Source of the DNA: Metridium senile
Lineage: Eukaryota > Cnidaria > Anthozoa > Actiniaria > Metridiidae
Length of the DNA: 64,000 nucleotides
Direction: 5' to 3'
Assembly (NCBI GenBank): GCA_949775045.1
Contig: OX459104.1
Span: 7,853,427 to 7,917,426 of the forward strand
Of this stretch, positions 10,274-21,076 are shown one piece after another. The notes below the pieces were generated by a model that was not told where the DNA came from, did not search any database, and was given only the letters and a program-made list of their open reading frames with translations. The position numbers and the translations under genes are program-made. Position 1 is the stretch's first letter. Each line of letters begins with the position of its first letter.

Positions 10274-11700
10274 ATTACTTTTAGTGTAATTACCTAGCTA
10301 TAATAACACAGGTGAGTTTTAAAAAATCGCGCTAGCTGATTGGTTCGCGAATTTCATATTTTTAAAAATACTAAATAATTAATAGTTTTAGTTTGAATCC
10401 GAAGGTGTCTTTTTTACACAATCATCTGTGTATTATACTAAAAGAAAAACAAGTGGATTCTCGTACAGTTTGAAAAGATATCACTTGTGCAGAATAAAAT
10501 TAAGATTTTTAAATTGCACCCGCCAGACTGCTTTTTAACATGCACTTGCTATAATGCTTTCAAAGTGCACTCGAAACCCTTCGATTAATTTCCTATACAA
10601 ACACTGACACATGCAAACACTGACCCAAGCAGTTTAAACTATTCTAACCGCTATTTATTGTTATTTTTACTCCAATTGTTTACTAAGAAACATTGATTCG
10701 AATTACATTAGTTAAAAAAGTATTACATTAAAACAACTAGTTATAGTACCTTTTTACTGCTGTTGTTTCTTGAGAAACCACAAAGCAGACCAAAATGATT
10801 TTCAAAACCCATTATCATACATTTTTACTGCAATTGTTTCTTTACAAACACTGGTGCAGATCACACTAGGCTAACAGCTAGTATTGTACACTGCAATAAC
10901 GCGTTGATCCAACACTTGTTTTTTTAGTTAAAGTCAGGTTTTACTCAATATATTGAGTACATTTTGTACATCTACATTTAGGTTTATCTTTATGATGAGT
11001 TTGGTTTGCTCATTACTATAAAGTGTCATCCTGAGTGCAATTATTCACTCGGTATTTTGAGTTGTATCTACTCAAACGTATTTGCAGTGCACATCTTTAA
11101 TTATCGAATATTAGAATAACTTTATAGGGCATTGTGGCGCATTTTGCCGGCTAAAATGAACAAAATTAACGGGCTAAACTATATTTTAGCCCCATCAGAT
11201 TAGATCGTTGCATTACGTCATGTGTTATATCGAAACAACAATAGACCCATAGATGGAAAAGGTAAACCTAGACTCAGGCTCCACTGCGGGGTAGTCTGAG
11301 TAATAAGACACTTGAGAGTACTGAAATATCAATATTCAAGATAAATCGAAAACATCGACTCTATTTATGGGAATTTATATCTCACAGAGTGTTAAAGATA
11401 TCTTGTATTTTAAAACAAATATCAGAGCCCTATCCGGCTAAAACACAGAAACATCGAACATTCTAAATCCTTGGAGTAAAACTAAATTGTTCAAAAACAG
11501 TTTCCACTTGACAATGAACTACATAATAGGACAAAGAATCTTATCCCTAAAGATTTGAATTGGGTAGAAATATACATAGCAACGAGTTAACCGATATACA
11601 TATAGCAACGAGTTAACCGATTTGGTCTATGTATACCCAGTTCAAGACAGCAAGGCCAAAGCTCTAGGGCATACTCGTATATATGGCAAATACAGTCATT
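10274..11700. other. 5' flank of GPCR unit 2 and spacer, no gene seen
   Basis: Up to about 11200 it parallels the unit 1 flank. At 11280-11400 a block (AATAAGACACTTGAGAG...) matches 3' flank found near 5530 and, inverted, near 19650. A short tandem pair containing GCAACGAGTTAACCGAT lies at 11577-11625. Confidence 0.5.
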
Positions 11701-12122
11701 TGAAAAAAAACATTGTCGCCGACCAGCTCCGCGACTACGTGACTAGCCCAAGCGGGAGTATGGGTAAAAATCACTGAAGCAATAAATAGTTAGCATGCAG
11801 CTGCGCTAAAGAATATGCTGAAATATGTAGCGAGTACATGAATGAATATGTGCCTTCGCGTTCTGTGCAAAAAATAAACCGTTGTATAGAGCGTGGAGAT
11901 ATCGACAAGTAAATAACCACTTCTCTACTTCTTCAGTTTTCATGCAGAGGATTGTTGTCATCCAAATCACTTGCCAGCGTAAACTCTAATAGAAACAAGG
12001 CACTGAGAGCTCAATATGTTTATAATATATGCAGCTAACTGCTTCAGTGATTTCTACTCATACTCCTTTTAGGTTTAGTCGCGTAGTCGCGAAGCCCGTC
12101 GTCAACAACGTTTTTTCATATT
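11700..12122. mobile_element. MITE with ~75-bp imperfect inverted ends
   Basis: The left arm (AACATTGTCGCCGACCAGCT..., including CGCGACTACG) and the right arm (CGCGTAGTCGCGAAGCCCG...) pair over about 75 bp, down to TCACTGAAGCA against TGCTTCAGTGA. No coding sequence. Confidence 0.7.
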
Positions 12123-12178
12123 GGATAACCATCAGGGACTAGCAGGGAGGTGAGGCTAGTGGCCAACACCAAGAGGTT

Positions 12179-12284
12179 CAGTGACTTCATAACCTTTCGC
12201 CTGAAGGAACTAATTAGAGAACAGTTTACATATTGGTTGCCCGTCTCTCTAATTACTCTTGCTTGGCTGGGGTTATGAAGTCAC
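12179..12284. mobile_element. Very short MITE (106 bp)
   Basis: TCAGTGACTTCATAACC at the left is matched by GGTTATGAAGTCACTGA at the right. The ends are perfect over 17 bp. Confidence 0.7.
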
Positions 12285-13260
12285 TGAAAAATCCTTAATT
12301 ATTTAATTATTTAATATTCAATAATATCTATGTAACCAAATATATATTAATATTAATTGTAACTGTAATGATTTAGCTGACCTCCACCGAATTCAGTCGT
12401 CAGTCTGCAATTGTAGTTGAATTAAACATATTATTTTTATTGTTACCATCCATGCAACACCCCAACCACACCACTCCCTCCCCCCTCGGGATTATAGTAC
12501 AAAAAATACTAGCAGTGAAGCTTCTTTAGGAAAACCACATTGAAAATCTATTTTTATATTAACTACGTGATATATGCGTGTACAAATACAATCTAGCTGA
12601 GAACAAGCTTGTCTAATTACAAGGAAATATACTGATTTCTTTAATTACATCTTAGCAGGTTACTGTAAAAGTACAAAAATAATTTCTTCACTTTTGGCGG
12701 AGACTTCAGTAAGAACGCTCTTATTTTCGTTATATAAATTACGTAACAATATTTTCCTCCGACATTTAAAATTTTAAAGGTCAGTTAGCAACTATTTCTA
12801 TTTAATTTTGTGGATAATTAGGTTTACTCCAACGAAGGATAAACTCCTGCAATGTCAGTAAGTGGCACCACTTTCTTTACTGTGTATAAATTAAACAGTT
12901 TTCTTCGATGTTTCAAAGGTCAGTTTGCAACTCTTTCTATTTAAGTTTGTGTAGAATCAGTTTGCTCCAGTTGAGGATAAACTATTGGCACCAGTCTCTT
13001 TACGTACAGTGGGTTTTTGATATTTTCTTTTATATATATACATCTTTTGAGGCAGAAAACGAATTTACTGCACAACACCAGCACCATATAGTAAAGAAAT
13101 CCTTAGAAATTGATGAGACTGTCCAGAAAAACGCTAGAATATGTTATATGCGTAACCACAATCGCTTACGGTCGTGCAATCGACGTTCGCCGTGTCCACC
13201 CTTTTTGAAATAAGTGTATACCGACCTGTGTGATTATGAGATATATCAACCCTCAGCTTT
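12285..13260. other. 3' flank of the truncated receptor unit, no gene seen
   Basis: Contains sequence homologous, in inverse, to the 3' flanks of genes 3, 5, 7 and 8: a 40-bp segment near 13080-13120 and a terminus near 13190-13220 resembling ACCCTTTTTGAAATAAGTGTA. An ATG-initiated 101-codon frame at 12908-13213 is a by-product of this flank. Confidence 0.5.
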
Positions 13261-13376
13261 GACTTCAGTTGTCTTTTTAAAACCGCCAATCACCTCTTTC
13301 AGAACTTGTCGACATGCATGAGGAAGATCTGTAAATCTTACGACATAAATGACAGGTTGCGTACATGAGTTTATAC
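13261..13376 (-). pseudogene. GPCR 3'-end fragment (helix 7 and helix 8 only)
   Basis: The minus strand reads INSCTQPVIYVVRFTDLPHA and then CRQVLKEVIGG, the last ~35 codons of the family. The NPxxY asparagine is changed to glutamine. An insertion at the end removes the normal stop, so the frame runs on. Everything 5' of helix 7 is missing. At 13376 the sequence switches to satellite monomers that belong to the upstream flank of plus-strand gene 3. Confidence 0.9.
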
Positions 13377-13640
13377 AAAAAAAAAATTGCTGTAAAAATG
13401 TACGATAACTTGTTGTTAAAATAGTGTGAACTACACCAGTGTTTCTAAGAAAACAATTGATGTAAAAATGTACGATAACTAGCGGTTAGACTGGAGTGAA
13501 CTGCACCAGTGTTTGGTGTAAAAAATGTACGATAACTGGCAGCTGTTTGACTAGTGTCGACTGCGTCGGTGTTTCTAAGAAATCAATTGCAGTAACAATG
13601 TATGATATATCATAACTATATGGGTTTTGAAAATCAAAAG
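13377..13640. repeat. Diverged 70-bp satellite monomers upstream of GPCR gene 3
   Basis: Three or four degenerate copies of the monomer containing CAATTGATGTAAAAATGTACG and ATAACTAGCGGTTAGAC. They are the unamplified form of the arrays at 16.2 and 33.2 kb. Confidence 0.7.
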
Positions 13641-14114
13641 AAACAATGAGAGTAAATACAACGATAGATAGCGGTAAAATTAGTTTGAACTCCTTGGGTC
13701 AATGTTTGCATGCGTCAGTGTTTGTAAAGGAAATTAATCGAAGGGTTTCGATGAGTTCAGTTTGAAAGTATTATAACAAGTGCATGTTAAAAAGCCGTCT
13801 GGCTGCTGCAATTTAAAAATATTGATGTTGGCGGGTGCAATTTAAAAATCTTGATTTTATTCTGCACAAGTGATATCTTTTGAAACTGTACAAGAATCCA
13901 CTTGTTTTTCTTTAAGTAAAAATACACAGTTGATTGTGTAAAGAAAGACATCTTCGGCTTCAAACAAAAATTATTAATTATTTAGTATTTCTAAAGGCGC
14001 GCAAAACGTTGTAGGTGATTATTGAAAAAAGCCCGAAGTCCGCGAACCAATCAGCTAGCATGATTTTCTAAAATCATCTGCGTTATTATAGCTAGGTCAT
14101 TACACTAAAAGTAA

Positions 14115-14348
14115 TTACAGTGCGACTACTGGGGCCACCAAAACATCGAGAATATCAACAATAGAATCCCTACAAAGGTTTGACTTTTTTGCTTAAGATG
14201 CTAATAGTTTATATTATATGTGAACAGAATAGATCCAGATTAAATAATAAATATCTTAGTATGTGAGAAACCTCTACAAGTTTTTTGTTTTATCTTACAA
14301 ACTATCTTGAAATTTGTTTGGGTGCACTGGTTTCAGTAGTCTTACTGG
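14115..14348. mobile_element. MITE, TTACAGTGCGAC family, 5' of GPCR gene 3
   Basis: The left end is TTACAGTGCGACTACTGG. The right end is decayed (TTTCAGTAGTCTTACTGGAA). Confidence 0.65.
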
Positions 14349-14643
14349 AAAGCTAAAGAACTTAGAGGAGTTTAAATACTGGAAAGAACTTATAAAAGTT
14401 TATAGAAACTGTTTCATTTGTCAGATAGTATCACCTGCCTATCCAAAGTGAACGAGAATCACATCACAGAATTGCAAAAGAAAACAAGAAAAGTACCAAT
14501 AATTAGCGGTAGTTCCTTCAGCTAGAAGTAAGCTGACTCCCAGAAAGCGGCGAGGTGCACTTTCCATCCGTTTTACGGGTATATTTAAAAGTAATCAAAG
14601 CTACACAGATTGAAAAGACGTCGATCGAACCAAGTGTGAGTTA

Positions 14644-14712
14644 ACTGGGGTTCGAGCTCGGGACCTCTCACTCCGAAACTGACCACAGCGCTCACCATCG
14701 ATCTGAGCAACA
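14644..14712 (-). other. tRNA-like sequence antisense to GPCR gene 3
   Basis: The inverse of GGGTTCGAGCTCGGGACC gives a B-box-like core, and a decayed A box lies near 14700. It is the same element as at 2134-2206, placed about 40-110 bp before the receptor ATG. Confidence 0.45.
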
Positions 14713-14751
14713 AAGTTTATTGTTTTATCTTACGGCAGTGTAAAAAGCACA

Positions 14752-15732
14752 ATGAATGCAAGCGAATACTGCAAGCAAAAGCCTTTGATGCATCCGTATT
14801 ATCTTTTTTTAAAAGATATTGATTCATCTTTGGAGCCAATAATTGCAATGATATGCGTACACGTATGTGTTTCTATTCTTGCAACATTAGGAAACGCTCT
14901 CGTCATCGTTGCCATCTTTAAATCACCCAATCTACATAAACCCTCCTATCTGTTGATCTCAAGTATGGCGTTCGCTGATTTTTGTATTGGTACAGTGCTT
15001 AGTTGTTTTTCCATTACAAGACTGACGTTCTATCTGCAGATAAGTATAGCTGATATTTGCAGTAGTAGTAATGTGTTTGAAACATTAACACTATATCTGT
15101 GTGCGATGTGTTTTGTCATGTCATTATTGATAAGTATCGACAGATATTTGGCTCTTACTCTAAAGCAACGTTACAGATTGATTGTCACTAGAAGAAGGGT
15201 TCTGCGAATAGTCCTGTTGGCGTGGATTCTGGTGCTTTTCTACACGTTGACGGTGATTAACGTCGAGAAAATCCTCATTTATTATCAGATGATAACCGGG
15301 ATTTTTGGATTTCAGATCTTGTTGATGACCTGCGTTTTTTACGTCAAGTCTTTCAACGCTCTCCATCGTTACACAGCACAAGTTCACACCCAGCAACCCA
15401 ACCCATCACAAGTACACGCCCAGCAACCCAGCTCATCACAAGTTCACGCCCAGCAACCCAACTCATTGCTCGACAACTTTAATGTTGTCAAGTACAAGAA
15501 ATCACTAAACACAATGGTGATTATTATGGGATGGTTACTCCTTTGTTATATACCATTGTTGTGTGCAAACTTCATTATTAATAGAATAACTAAGGCATCC
15601 TCTCTTTTCATATTATTTTCGATATTTGTTTTTCGCATAAACTCATGTACGAATCCTGTCATTTATGTGGTACGATTTACAGATCTTCGTCATGCATGTC
15701 GACAAGTTCTGAAAGAGCTGATTGGCCGTTAA
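14752..15732 (+). CDS. Class A GPCR, cluster gene 3 (3 ICL3 repeats)
   Basis: 326 residues, single exon, starting MNASEYCKQKPLMH with a good initiation context (CACAATG). Residue 2 is an Asn sequon (NAS), the only candidate glycosylation site in a 25-30-residue N-terminus. N48 lies in helix 1, D76 in helix 2, DRY at 130-132, W158 in helix 4, CYIP at 265-268 and NPVIY at 301-305. Extracellular loop 2 is about nine residues with no cysteine. The ICL3 array has three units (15379-15468), the first beginning QVHTQQPNPS. The N-terminus and helix 2 (FCIGTVLSCFSITR) are the most diverged parts. It is the first gene of the plus-strand run. Confidence 0.92.
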   Translation: MNASEYCKQKPLMHPYYLFLKDIDSSLEPIIAMICVHVCVSILATLGNALVIVAIFKSPNLHKPSYLLISSMAFADFCIGTVLSCFSITRLTFYLQISIADICSSSNVFETLTLYLCAMCFVMSLLISIDRYLALTLKQRYRLIVTRRRVLRIVLLAWILVLFYTLTVINVEKILIYYQMITGIFGFQILLMTCVFYVKSFNALHRYTAQVHTQQPNPSQVHAQQPSSSQVHAQQPNSLLDNFNVVKYKKSLNTMVIIMGWLLLCYIPLLCANFIINRITKASSLFILFSIFVFRINSCTNPVIYVVRFTDLRHACRQVLKELIGR

Positions 15733-16240
15733 AGACAACGTCAGAAAATAGAAGTAAAGGTTATATACCGGGGCAAAGGGTTGATATATCTCATATCCAC
15801 TCAGGTATTCACTTATTTCAAAAAGGGTTGACACACTGAGAATGGTGATTGCACGACCCTTAGGAATTGTGGTGACGCATACAACATATCCTAGCGTTTT
15901 TTCTAGATTGCTAAGCACAGTTTCATCAATTTCTAAGGTCTTCTCTACTATATGGGGCTGTTTATGTGTAGCAAATTCGTTTTCTGCCTCAAAAGATGTA
16001 TATAAAAGAAAATATCAAAGACCCACTGTACGTAAAGAGACTGGTGCCGGTAGTTTATCCTTCATTGGAGTAAACTGTACTGATTCTACACAAAATGAAA
16101 TAGAAAGAGTTTAAGAAAAATATTTAATTGATACACTGTAAAGAAAGTGGTGCCACTTACTGACATTGCATTCCATCGTTGGATTAAAACTGATTCTCCA
16201 CAAAATTAAATAGAAAGAGTTGCTAACTGACCTTTGAAAC

Positions 16241-16890
16241 GTCTTAGAAAACAATTGATGTAATAATGTACGATACTAGTGGTTAGACAATTGTGGACTG
16301 TGTCCATTATTCTTAGAAAACAATTGATGTAAAAATGTACGATAACTAGTAGTGAGACAAGTGTCGACTGAGTCCACGTTTCTTAGAAAACAATTGATGT
16401 AAAAATGTACGATACTAGTGGTTAGACAAGTGTCGACTGCGTCCACGTTTCTTAGAAAACAATTGATGTAATAATGTACGATAACTAGTGGTTAAACAAG
16501 TGTGGACTGCGTCGATGTTTCTCAGAAAATAATTGATGTAATAATGTACGATAACTAGTAGTGAGACAAGTGTGGACTGCGTCGATGTTTCCAAGAAAAC
16601 AATTGATGTAATAATGTACGATACTAGTGGTTAGACAAGTGTCGACTGCGTCCACGTTTCTTAGAAAACAATTGATGTAATAATGTACGATAACTAGTGG
16701 TGTGACAAGTGTGGACTGCGTCCGTGTTTCTTAGAAAACAATTGATGTAATAATGTACGATAACTAGTGGTTAAACAAGTGTGGACTGCGTCGATGTTTC
16801 TCAGAAAATAATTGATGTAATAATGTACGATAACTAGTAGTGAGACAAGTGTGGACTGCGTCGATGTTTCCAAGAAAATAATTGTATTAA
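16241..16890. repeat. 69/70-bp satellite array, ~9 copies
   Basis: The monomer contains TTAGAAAACAATTGATGTAA, TAATGTACGATAACTAGTGG and TAGACAAGTGTGGACTGCG. Units are 70 bp, or 69 bp where GATACTAG replaces GATAACTAG. Two 69-bp units are spaced 209 bp apart (16411 and 16620), the same higher-order period as in the larger array at 33.2 kb. It lies between the 3' flank of gene 3 and the 5' flank of gene 4. Confidence 0.95.
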
Positions 16891-17656
16891 AAATTTATGA
16901 TAACTGTTTTGAAAATCATCATAGTCTGCTCTGTTGTCATGTTTCTAAAGAAACAATTGCAGTAAAAAGTTACTATAACTAAATGTTCTAATCTAATGTT
17001 TTTTTTAATAATTTAAATTGAATCAGTGTTTCTAAGTAAACAATTAGATTAAAACTGTACGATAACTTATATGGGTTTTGATAATCATTATAGTATGCGT
17101 TGTTGTCATGCATGCTTCTAAATAAACAATTGCAGTAAAAAAGTACTATAACTACATTTTCTTATGTAATTGGTTTTCAACTTATGTTAATTGATTCAGT
17201 GTTTCTAAGTAAACAATTGGAGAAAAAACAACGATAACTAGCGGTTAAATTAGTTTGAACTGCTTGGGTCAGTGTTTGCATGTGTCAGTGTTTGTATAGG
17301 AAATTAATCGAAGGGTTTGGGATGCAGTTTGAAAGCATTATAACAAACAAGTGCATGTTAAAAAACAGTCAGGCCGGAGTGCAATTTAAAAATCTTGAAT
17401 TTAATCTGAACAAGTGATAACTTTTCAAACTGTAAAAATAATCCTTTTTTTATTATTTTAGTATAAAGACACGGTTGATTATTGTGTAAAAAAAGACAAT
17501 TTCAAACAAAAATTATTAATTATTTAGTATTTCTAAAGGCGCTCAAAACGCTGTAGGTGATTATTGAAAAATTGTGAAATTTGCAAAACCAATCAGCTAG
17601 CGCGATTTTCTAAAATCACCTGCGTTATTATAGCTAGGTCATTACACTAAAAGTAA

Positions 17657-17892
17657 TTACAGTGCGACTACTGGGGCCACCAAAACATCGAGAATATCAA
17701 CAATAGAATCCCTACAAAGGTTTGACTTTTTTGCTTAAAATGCTAATAGTTTATATTATATGTGAACAGAATAGATCCAGTTTGAATAATAAATATCTTA
17801 GTATGTGAGAAACCTCTACAATTTTTTTGTTTCATCTTACAAACTATCTTGAAATTTGTTTGGGTGCACTGGTTTCAGTAGTCGCACTGTAA
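17657..17892. mobile_element. MITE, TTACAGTGCGAC family, 5' of GPCR gene 4
   Basis: TTACAGTGCGACTACTGG at the left; TTTCAGTAGTCGCACTGTAA at the right. Both ends are well preserved. Confidence 0.8.
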
Positions 17893-18156
17893 ACACTGGA
17901 AAGAACTTAGAAGAGTTTATAAAAACTGTTTCATTTGTCAGATTGTAGCACCTGTCCATCCAAAGTGAACGAGAATCTAATCACAGAATTGCAAAAGAAA
18001 ATAGGAAAAGTACCAATAATTAGCGGTAGTTCCTTCAGCTAGAAGTAAGCTGACTCCTAGGAACCGGCGAGGTGCGCTTTCCATCCGTTTTACGGGTATA
18101 TTTCAAGTTAATCAAAGCTACACAGATTGGAAAGACGTTGAACCATGTGTGAGTTC

Positions 18157-18226
18157 ACTGGGGTTCGAGCTCGATCGGGCCTCTCACTCCGAAACTGACC
18201 ACAGCGCTCACCATCTAAGCAACAAA
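18157..18226 (-). other. tRNA-like sequence antisense to GPCR gene 4
   Basis: The inverse strand carries the conserved TGAGAGGCCC...GAACCCCAG block and a weak A box. A small change (CTCGATCGGGCC) damages the B-box side. Confidence 0.4.
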
Positions 18227-18263
18227 GTTTCTTGTTTTATCTTACGGGAGTGTAAAAAGCACA

Positions 18264-19244
18264 ATGAATGCAAGCGAATACTGCAAGCAACAGCATATGA
18301 TGGATCCTCATTATTTTATTGTAAAACACATTGATATATTAAGGGAGCCTATAATTGCAATGATATGCCTACATGTATGTGTGTCTATCCTTGCAACATT
18401 CGGAAACGCTCTCGTCATCGTTGCCATCTTTAAATCACCCAATCTACATAAACCCTCCTATTTGTTGATCACAAGTATGGCGTTCGCTGATTTTCTTGTT
18501 GGTATATTGCTTAGTAATTCTGCCATTGCAAAAATGACGTTCTATCTGCAGATAAGTATAGATGATATTTGCAGTTCTACTAATGCGTTTGATACTATAG
18601 GAGTATATCTGACTGCGATGTGTTTCGTCATGTCATTATTGATAAGTATCGACAGATATTTGGCTCTTACTCTCAAGCAACGTTACAGATTGATTGTCAC
18701 TAGAAGAAGAGTTATTGGAATAGTCCTGTTGGCGTGGATTATTGTGCTTTTGTTTACGTTGACGGTGTTGAACGTCGAGAAACTCCTCATATATTATGTG
18801 ATCATAATCGAGATTTTGGGATCTCTGGTCTTGTTGATGACCTGCGTTTTTTACGTCAAGTCTTTCAACGCTCTCCACCGTTACACATCACAAGTACACG
18901 GCCAGCAATCCAACCCATCACAAGTACACGGCCAGCAACCCAACCCATCACAAGTACACGCCCAGCAACCCAACTCATCACACGACAACTTCGATGTTGT
19001 CAAGTACAAGAAATCCTTGAACACAATGGTGATTATTATGGGATGGTTACTTCTTTGTTACATACCATTGTTGTGTGCAAACTTAATTATTAACACAATA
19101 ACTATGGCATCTTCTCTTTTCATGTTATTTTCATTATTTGTTTTTGGCATAAACTCATGTACGAATCCTGTCATTTATGTCGTAAGATTTACAGACCTTC
19201 GTCATGCATGTCGACAAGTTCTGAAAGAGCTGATTGGCCTTTAA
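18264..19244 (+). CDS. Class A GPCR, cluster gene 4 (3 ICL3 repeats)
   Basis: 326 residues, single exon, start MNASEYCKQQHMMDPHYF. All family landmarks are at the positions given for gene 3. The ICL3 array (18891-18980) has three units, two with glycine (QVHGQQ). From residue 57 onward it is almost identical to gene 6; before that it differs (ALVIVAIFKSP against ALIIVAILKSP). The last residue is Leu, not Arg. The 3' flank (19245-19560) is shared with genes 2 and 6. Confidence 0.92.
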   Translation: MNASEYCKQQHMMDPHYFIVKHIDILREPIIAMICLHVCVSILATFGNALVIVAIFKSPNLHKPSYLLITSMAFADFLVGILLSNSAIAKMTFYLQISIDDICSSTNAFDTIGVYLTAMCFVMSLLISIDRYLALTLKQRYRLIVTRRRVIGIVLLAWIIVLLFTLTVLNVEKLLIYYVIIIEILGSLVLLMTCVFYVKSFNALHRYTSQVHGQQSNPSQVHGQQPNPSQVHAQQPNSSHDNFDVVKYKKSLNTMVIIMGWLLLCYIPLLCANLIINTITMASSLFMLFSLFVFGINSCTNPVIYVVRFTDLRHACRQVLKELIGL

Positions 19245-19559
19245 AGACAACTTCAGAAAATAGAAGCAAAGTTTATATACCGGGGCTAAGCTGAGGGTTG
19301 ATATATGTCATATCCACTCGGGTATACACCGTATTAACTGTTGTTTGCGCTTCAAATGCGGCGCTTATTCGAGGGAGGCGCTTATTTAACAATTGTCCAT
19401 CTGTGCGAACATTACTACCAGAACTTTCGATTGTCAACATATTTCTCTTCACTCAACTTCGATCTCACTGTTCTCCTCTTGATCGGAACTACGAATATTG
19501 GGGAGAGAATTTAATGGGAGAGCGGTAAAATATAGTAACTTTGAACTGAACTCTTTAAC

Positions 19560-20448
19560 ACTCTGTGTGCAAAGTCCCTTTTAAAAAAGAGGTCGATGTT
19601 TTTCGATTTAATTGTCTTGAATATGGATATTTCAGTACTCTTGAGTGTATTAATATTTTATTAACCGAGCGCGAGGGCCTGAACGAATGGTATTGTTCGT
19701 CAAAAATGTAATTTTGAGCACATTTTTGTTGAAAAAGACTACCGAATTGATTTGAAAAGACTGAAAAAACTGAAAAACGCATAAAATTAAAATGACAACA
19801 ACTCCATTACAGCATAGTTACATTTATATTTACTAACATTTTCTACTTACAGAGAAGTAATATCCATTTTAATTGATAGTTTATCCATAAACTTGTTTTT
19901 AAAATCCTTTTTTGATGAATAAACTTTGTGTCGATCGATGCATGACAACTTTCCTCGCTTTCGCTAGCCGTGAATATTCTTGTACTTTTCATTTTGTAAT
20001 TTCAGTCTTGAGGGGATTGAAACCTGAGGAAGATCCTCAGATTTCAGGTTTTCTTTGCCAGGTGTTTTGTTTCTTTAACTTTTTTTTCAGCGAAGATCGT
20101 CTTTTTACTATAAATATTTGGATCGAAAGTTTACGGAAAAGTTCGGAAGTTACAAAATCCAGCGCACGGAAGTATAGCGGGGGAAGCCAATTTTTACGTT
20201 CAGGAGAAGGGTTAGGTGTTTTGGCGATACTAAAAATATCTCGAATGTGAATTAACATGGAGCGCGAGCTAATATAGGAGTTTCGCTCTCTTATTTATCC
20301 TCTCTTGTTATTTAATATTTCTAAAGGTGCACAAAACGCTGTAGTTGAGTATTGAAAATTAATAGCTCGAAGTTCGCGAACCAATAGGCTAGCTCGATTT
20401 TCTAAAATCACCTGTGTTATTATAGCTAGGTCAGTACACTAAATGAAA
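19560..20448. other. Spacer between GPCR genes 4 and 5, no gene seen
   Basis: Positions 19915-20448 are repeated at 24268-24790, upstream of gene 6, with small differences. A block at 19665-19690 (TTAACCGAGCGCGAGG) is a partial copy of the hairpin element at 22.8 kb. Confidence 0.55.
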
Positions 20449-20711
20449 TTGCAGTGCGACTACTGGGGCCACCAAAACATAATTATCTATGCAATCACGA
20501 TCGAGCCGTGAGAATATGAGCAATAGAATCATTACAAATGGTTAACTTTTTTGATTAAAGTTAATAGTTTTCATTATTTGTGAACGGAAAAGATCGAGAT
20601 TGAATAAGAAACATCTTAGTCTGTGAGAACCCTCTACAAGTTTTAAGTTTCATCTCACAAACTATCTTGAAATTTGTTTGGTTGGCACTGGTTTCAGAAG
20701 TCGCACTGTAA
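20449..20711. mobile_element. MITE, TTACAGTGCGAC family, 5' of GPCR gene 5
   Basis: The left end reads TTGCAGTGCGACTACTGG; the right end reads AGAAGTCGCACTGTAA. Same family as the other units. Confidence 0.75.
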
Positions 20712-20971
20712 ATACTGGAAAGAACTTAGAGCAGTTTATAGAAACTGTTTCATTTGTCAGTCTGTAGCAACTGTCCATCAAAAGTGAACGAGAATCACAT
20801 CACAGAACTCAAAAGAAAAAAGGAAAACCACTAATAATTAGCGGTAGTTCCTTCAGCTAGAAGTAAGCTGATCTCCCAGGAAGCCGAGGTTCGCTTTTCT
20901 CCGTTTTACGGGTATATTTCAAGGTAATCAAAGCTACACAGATTGGAAAGAAGTCGAACCAAGTGTGAGTT

Positions 20972-21037
20972 CACTGGGATATAAGCTCGGGACCTCTCAC
21001 TCCGAAACGGCGCACCGCGCTAGCCATCGAAACAACA
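20972..21037 (-). other. tRNA-like sequence antisense to GPCR gene 5
   Basis: The inverse of CTCGGGACCTCTCACTCCG and CACCGCGCTAGCCATCG gives the same tRNA-like block as in the other units. It lies 40-105 bp upstream of the receptor ATG. Confidence 0.4.
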
Positions 21038-21076
21038 AAGTTTCTTGTTTTATCTTACGGAAGTGTAAAAAGCACA

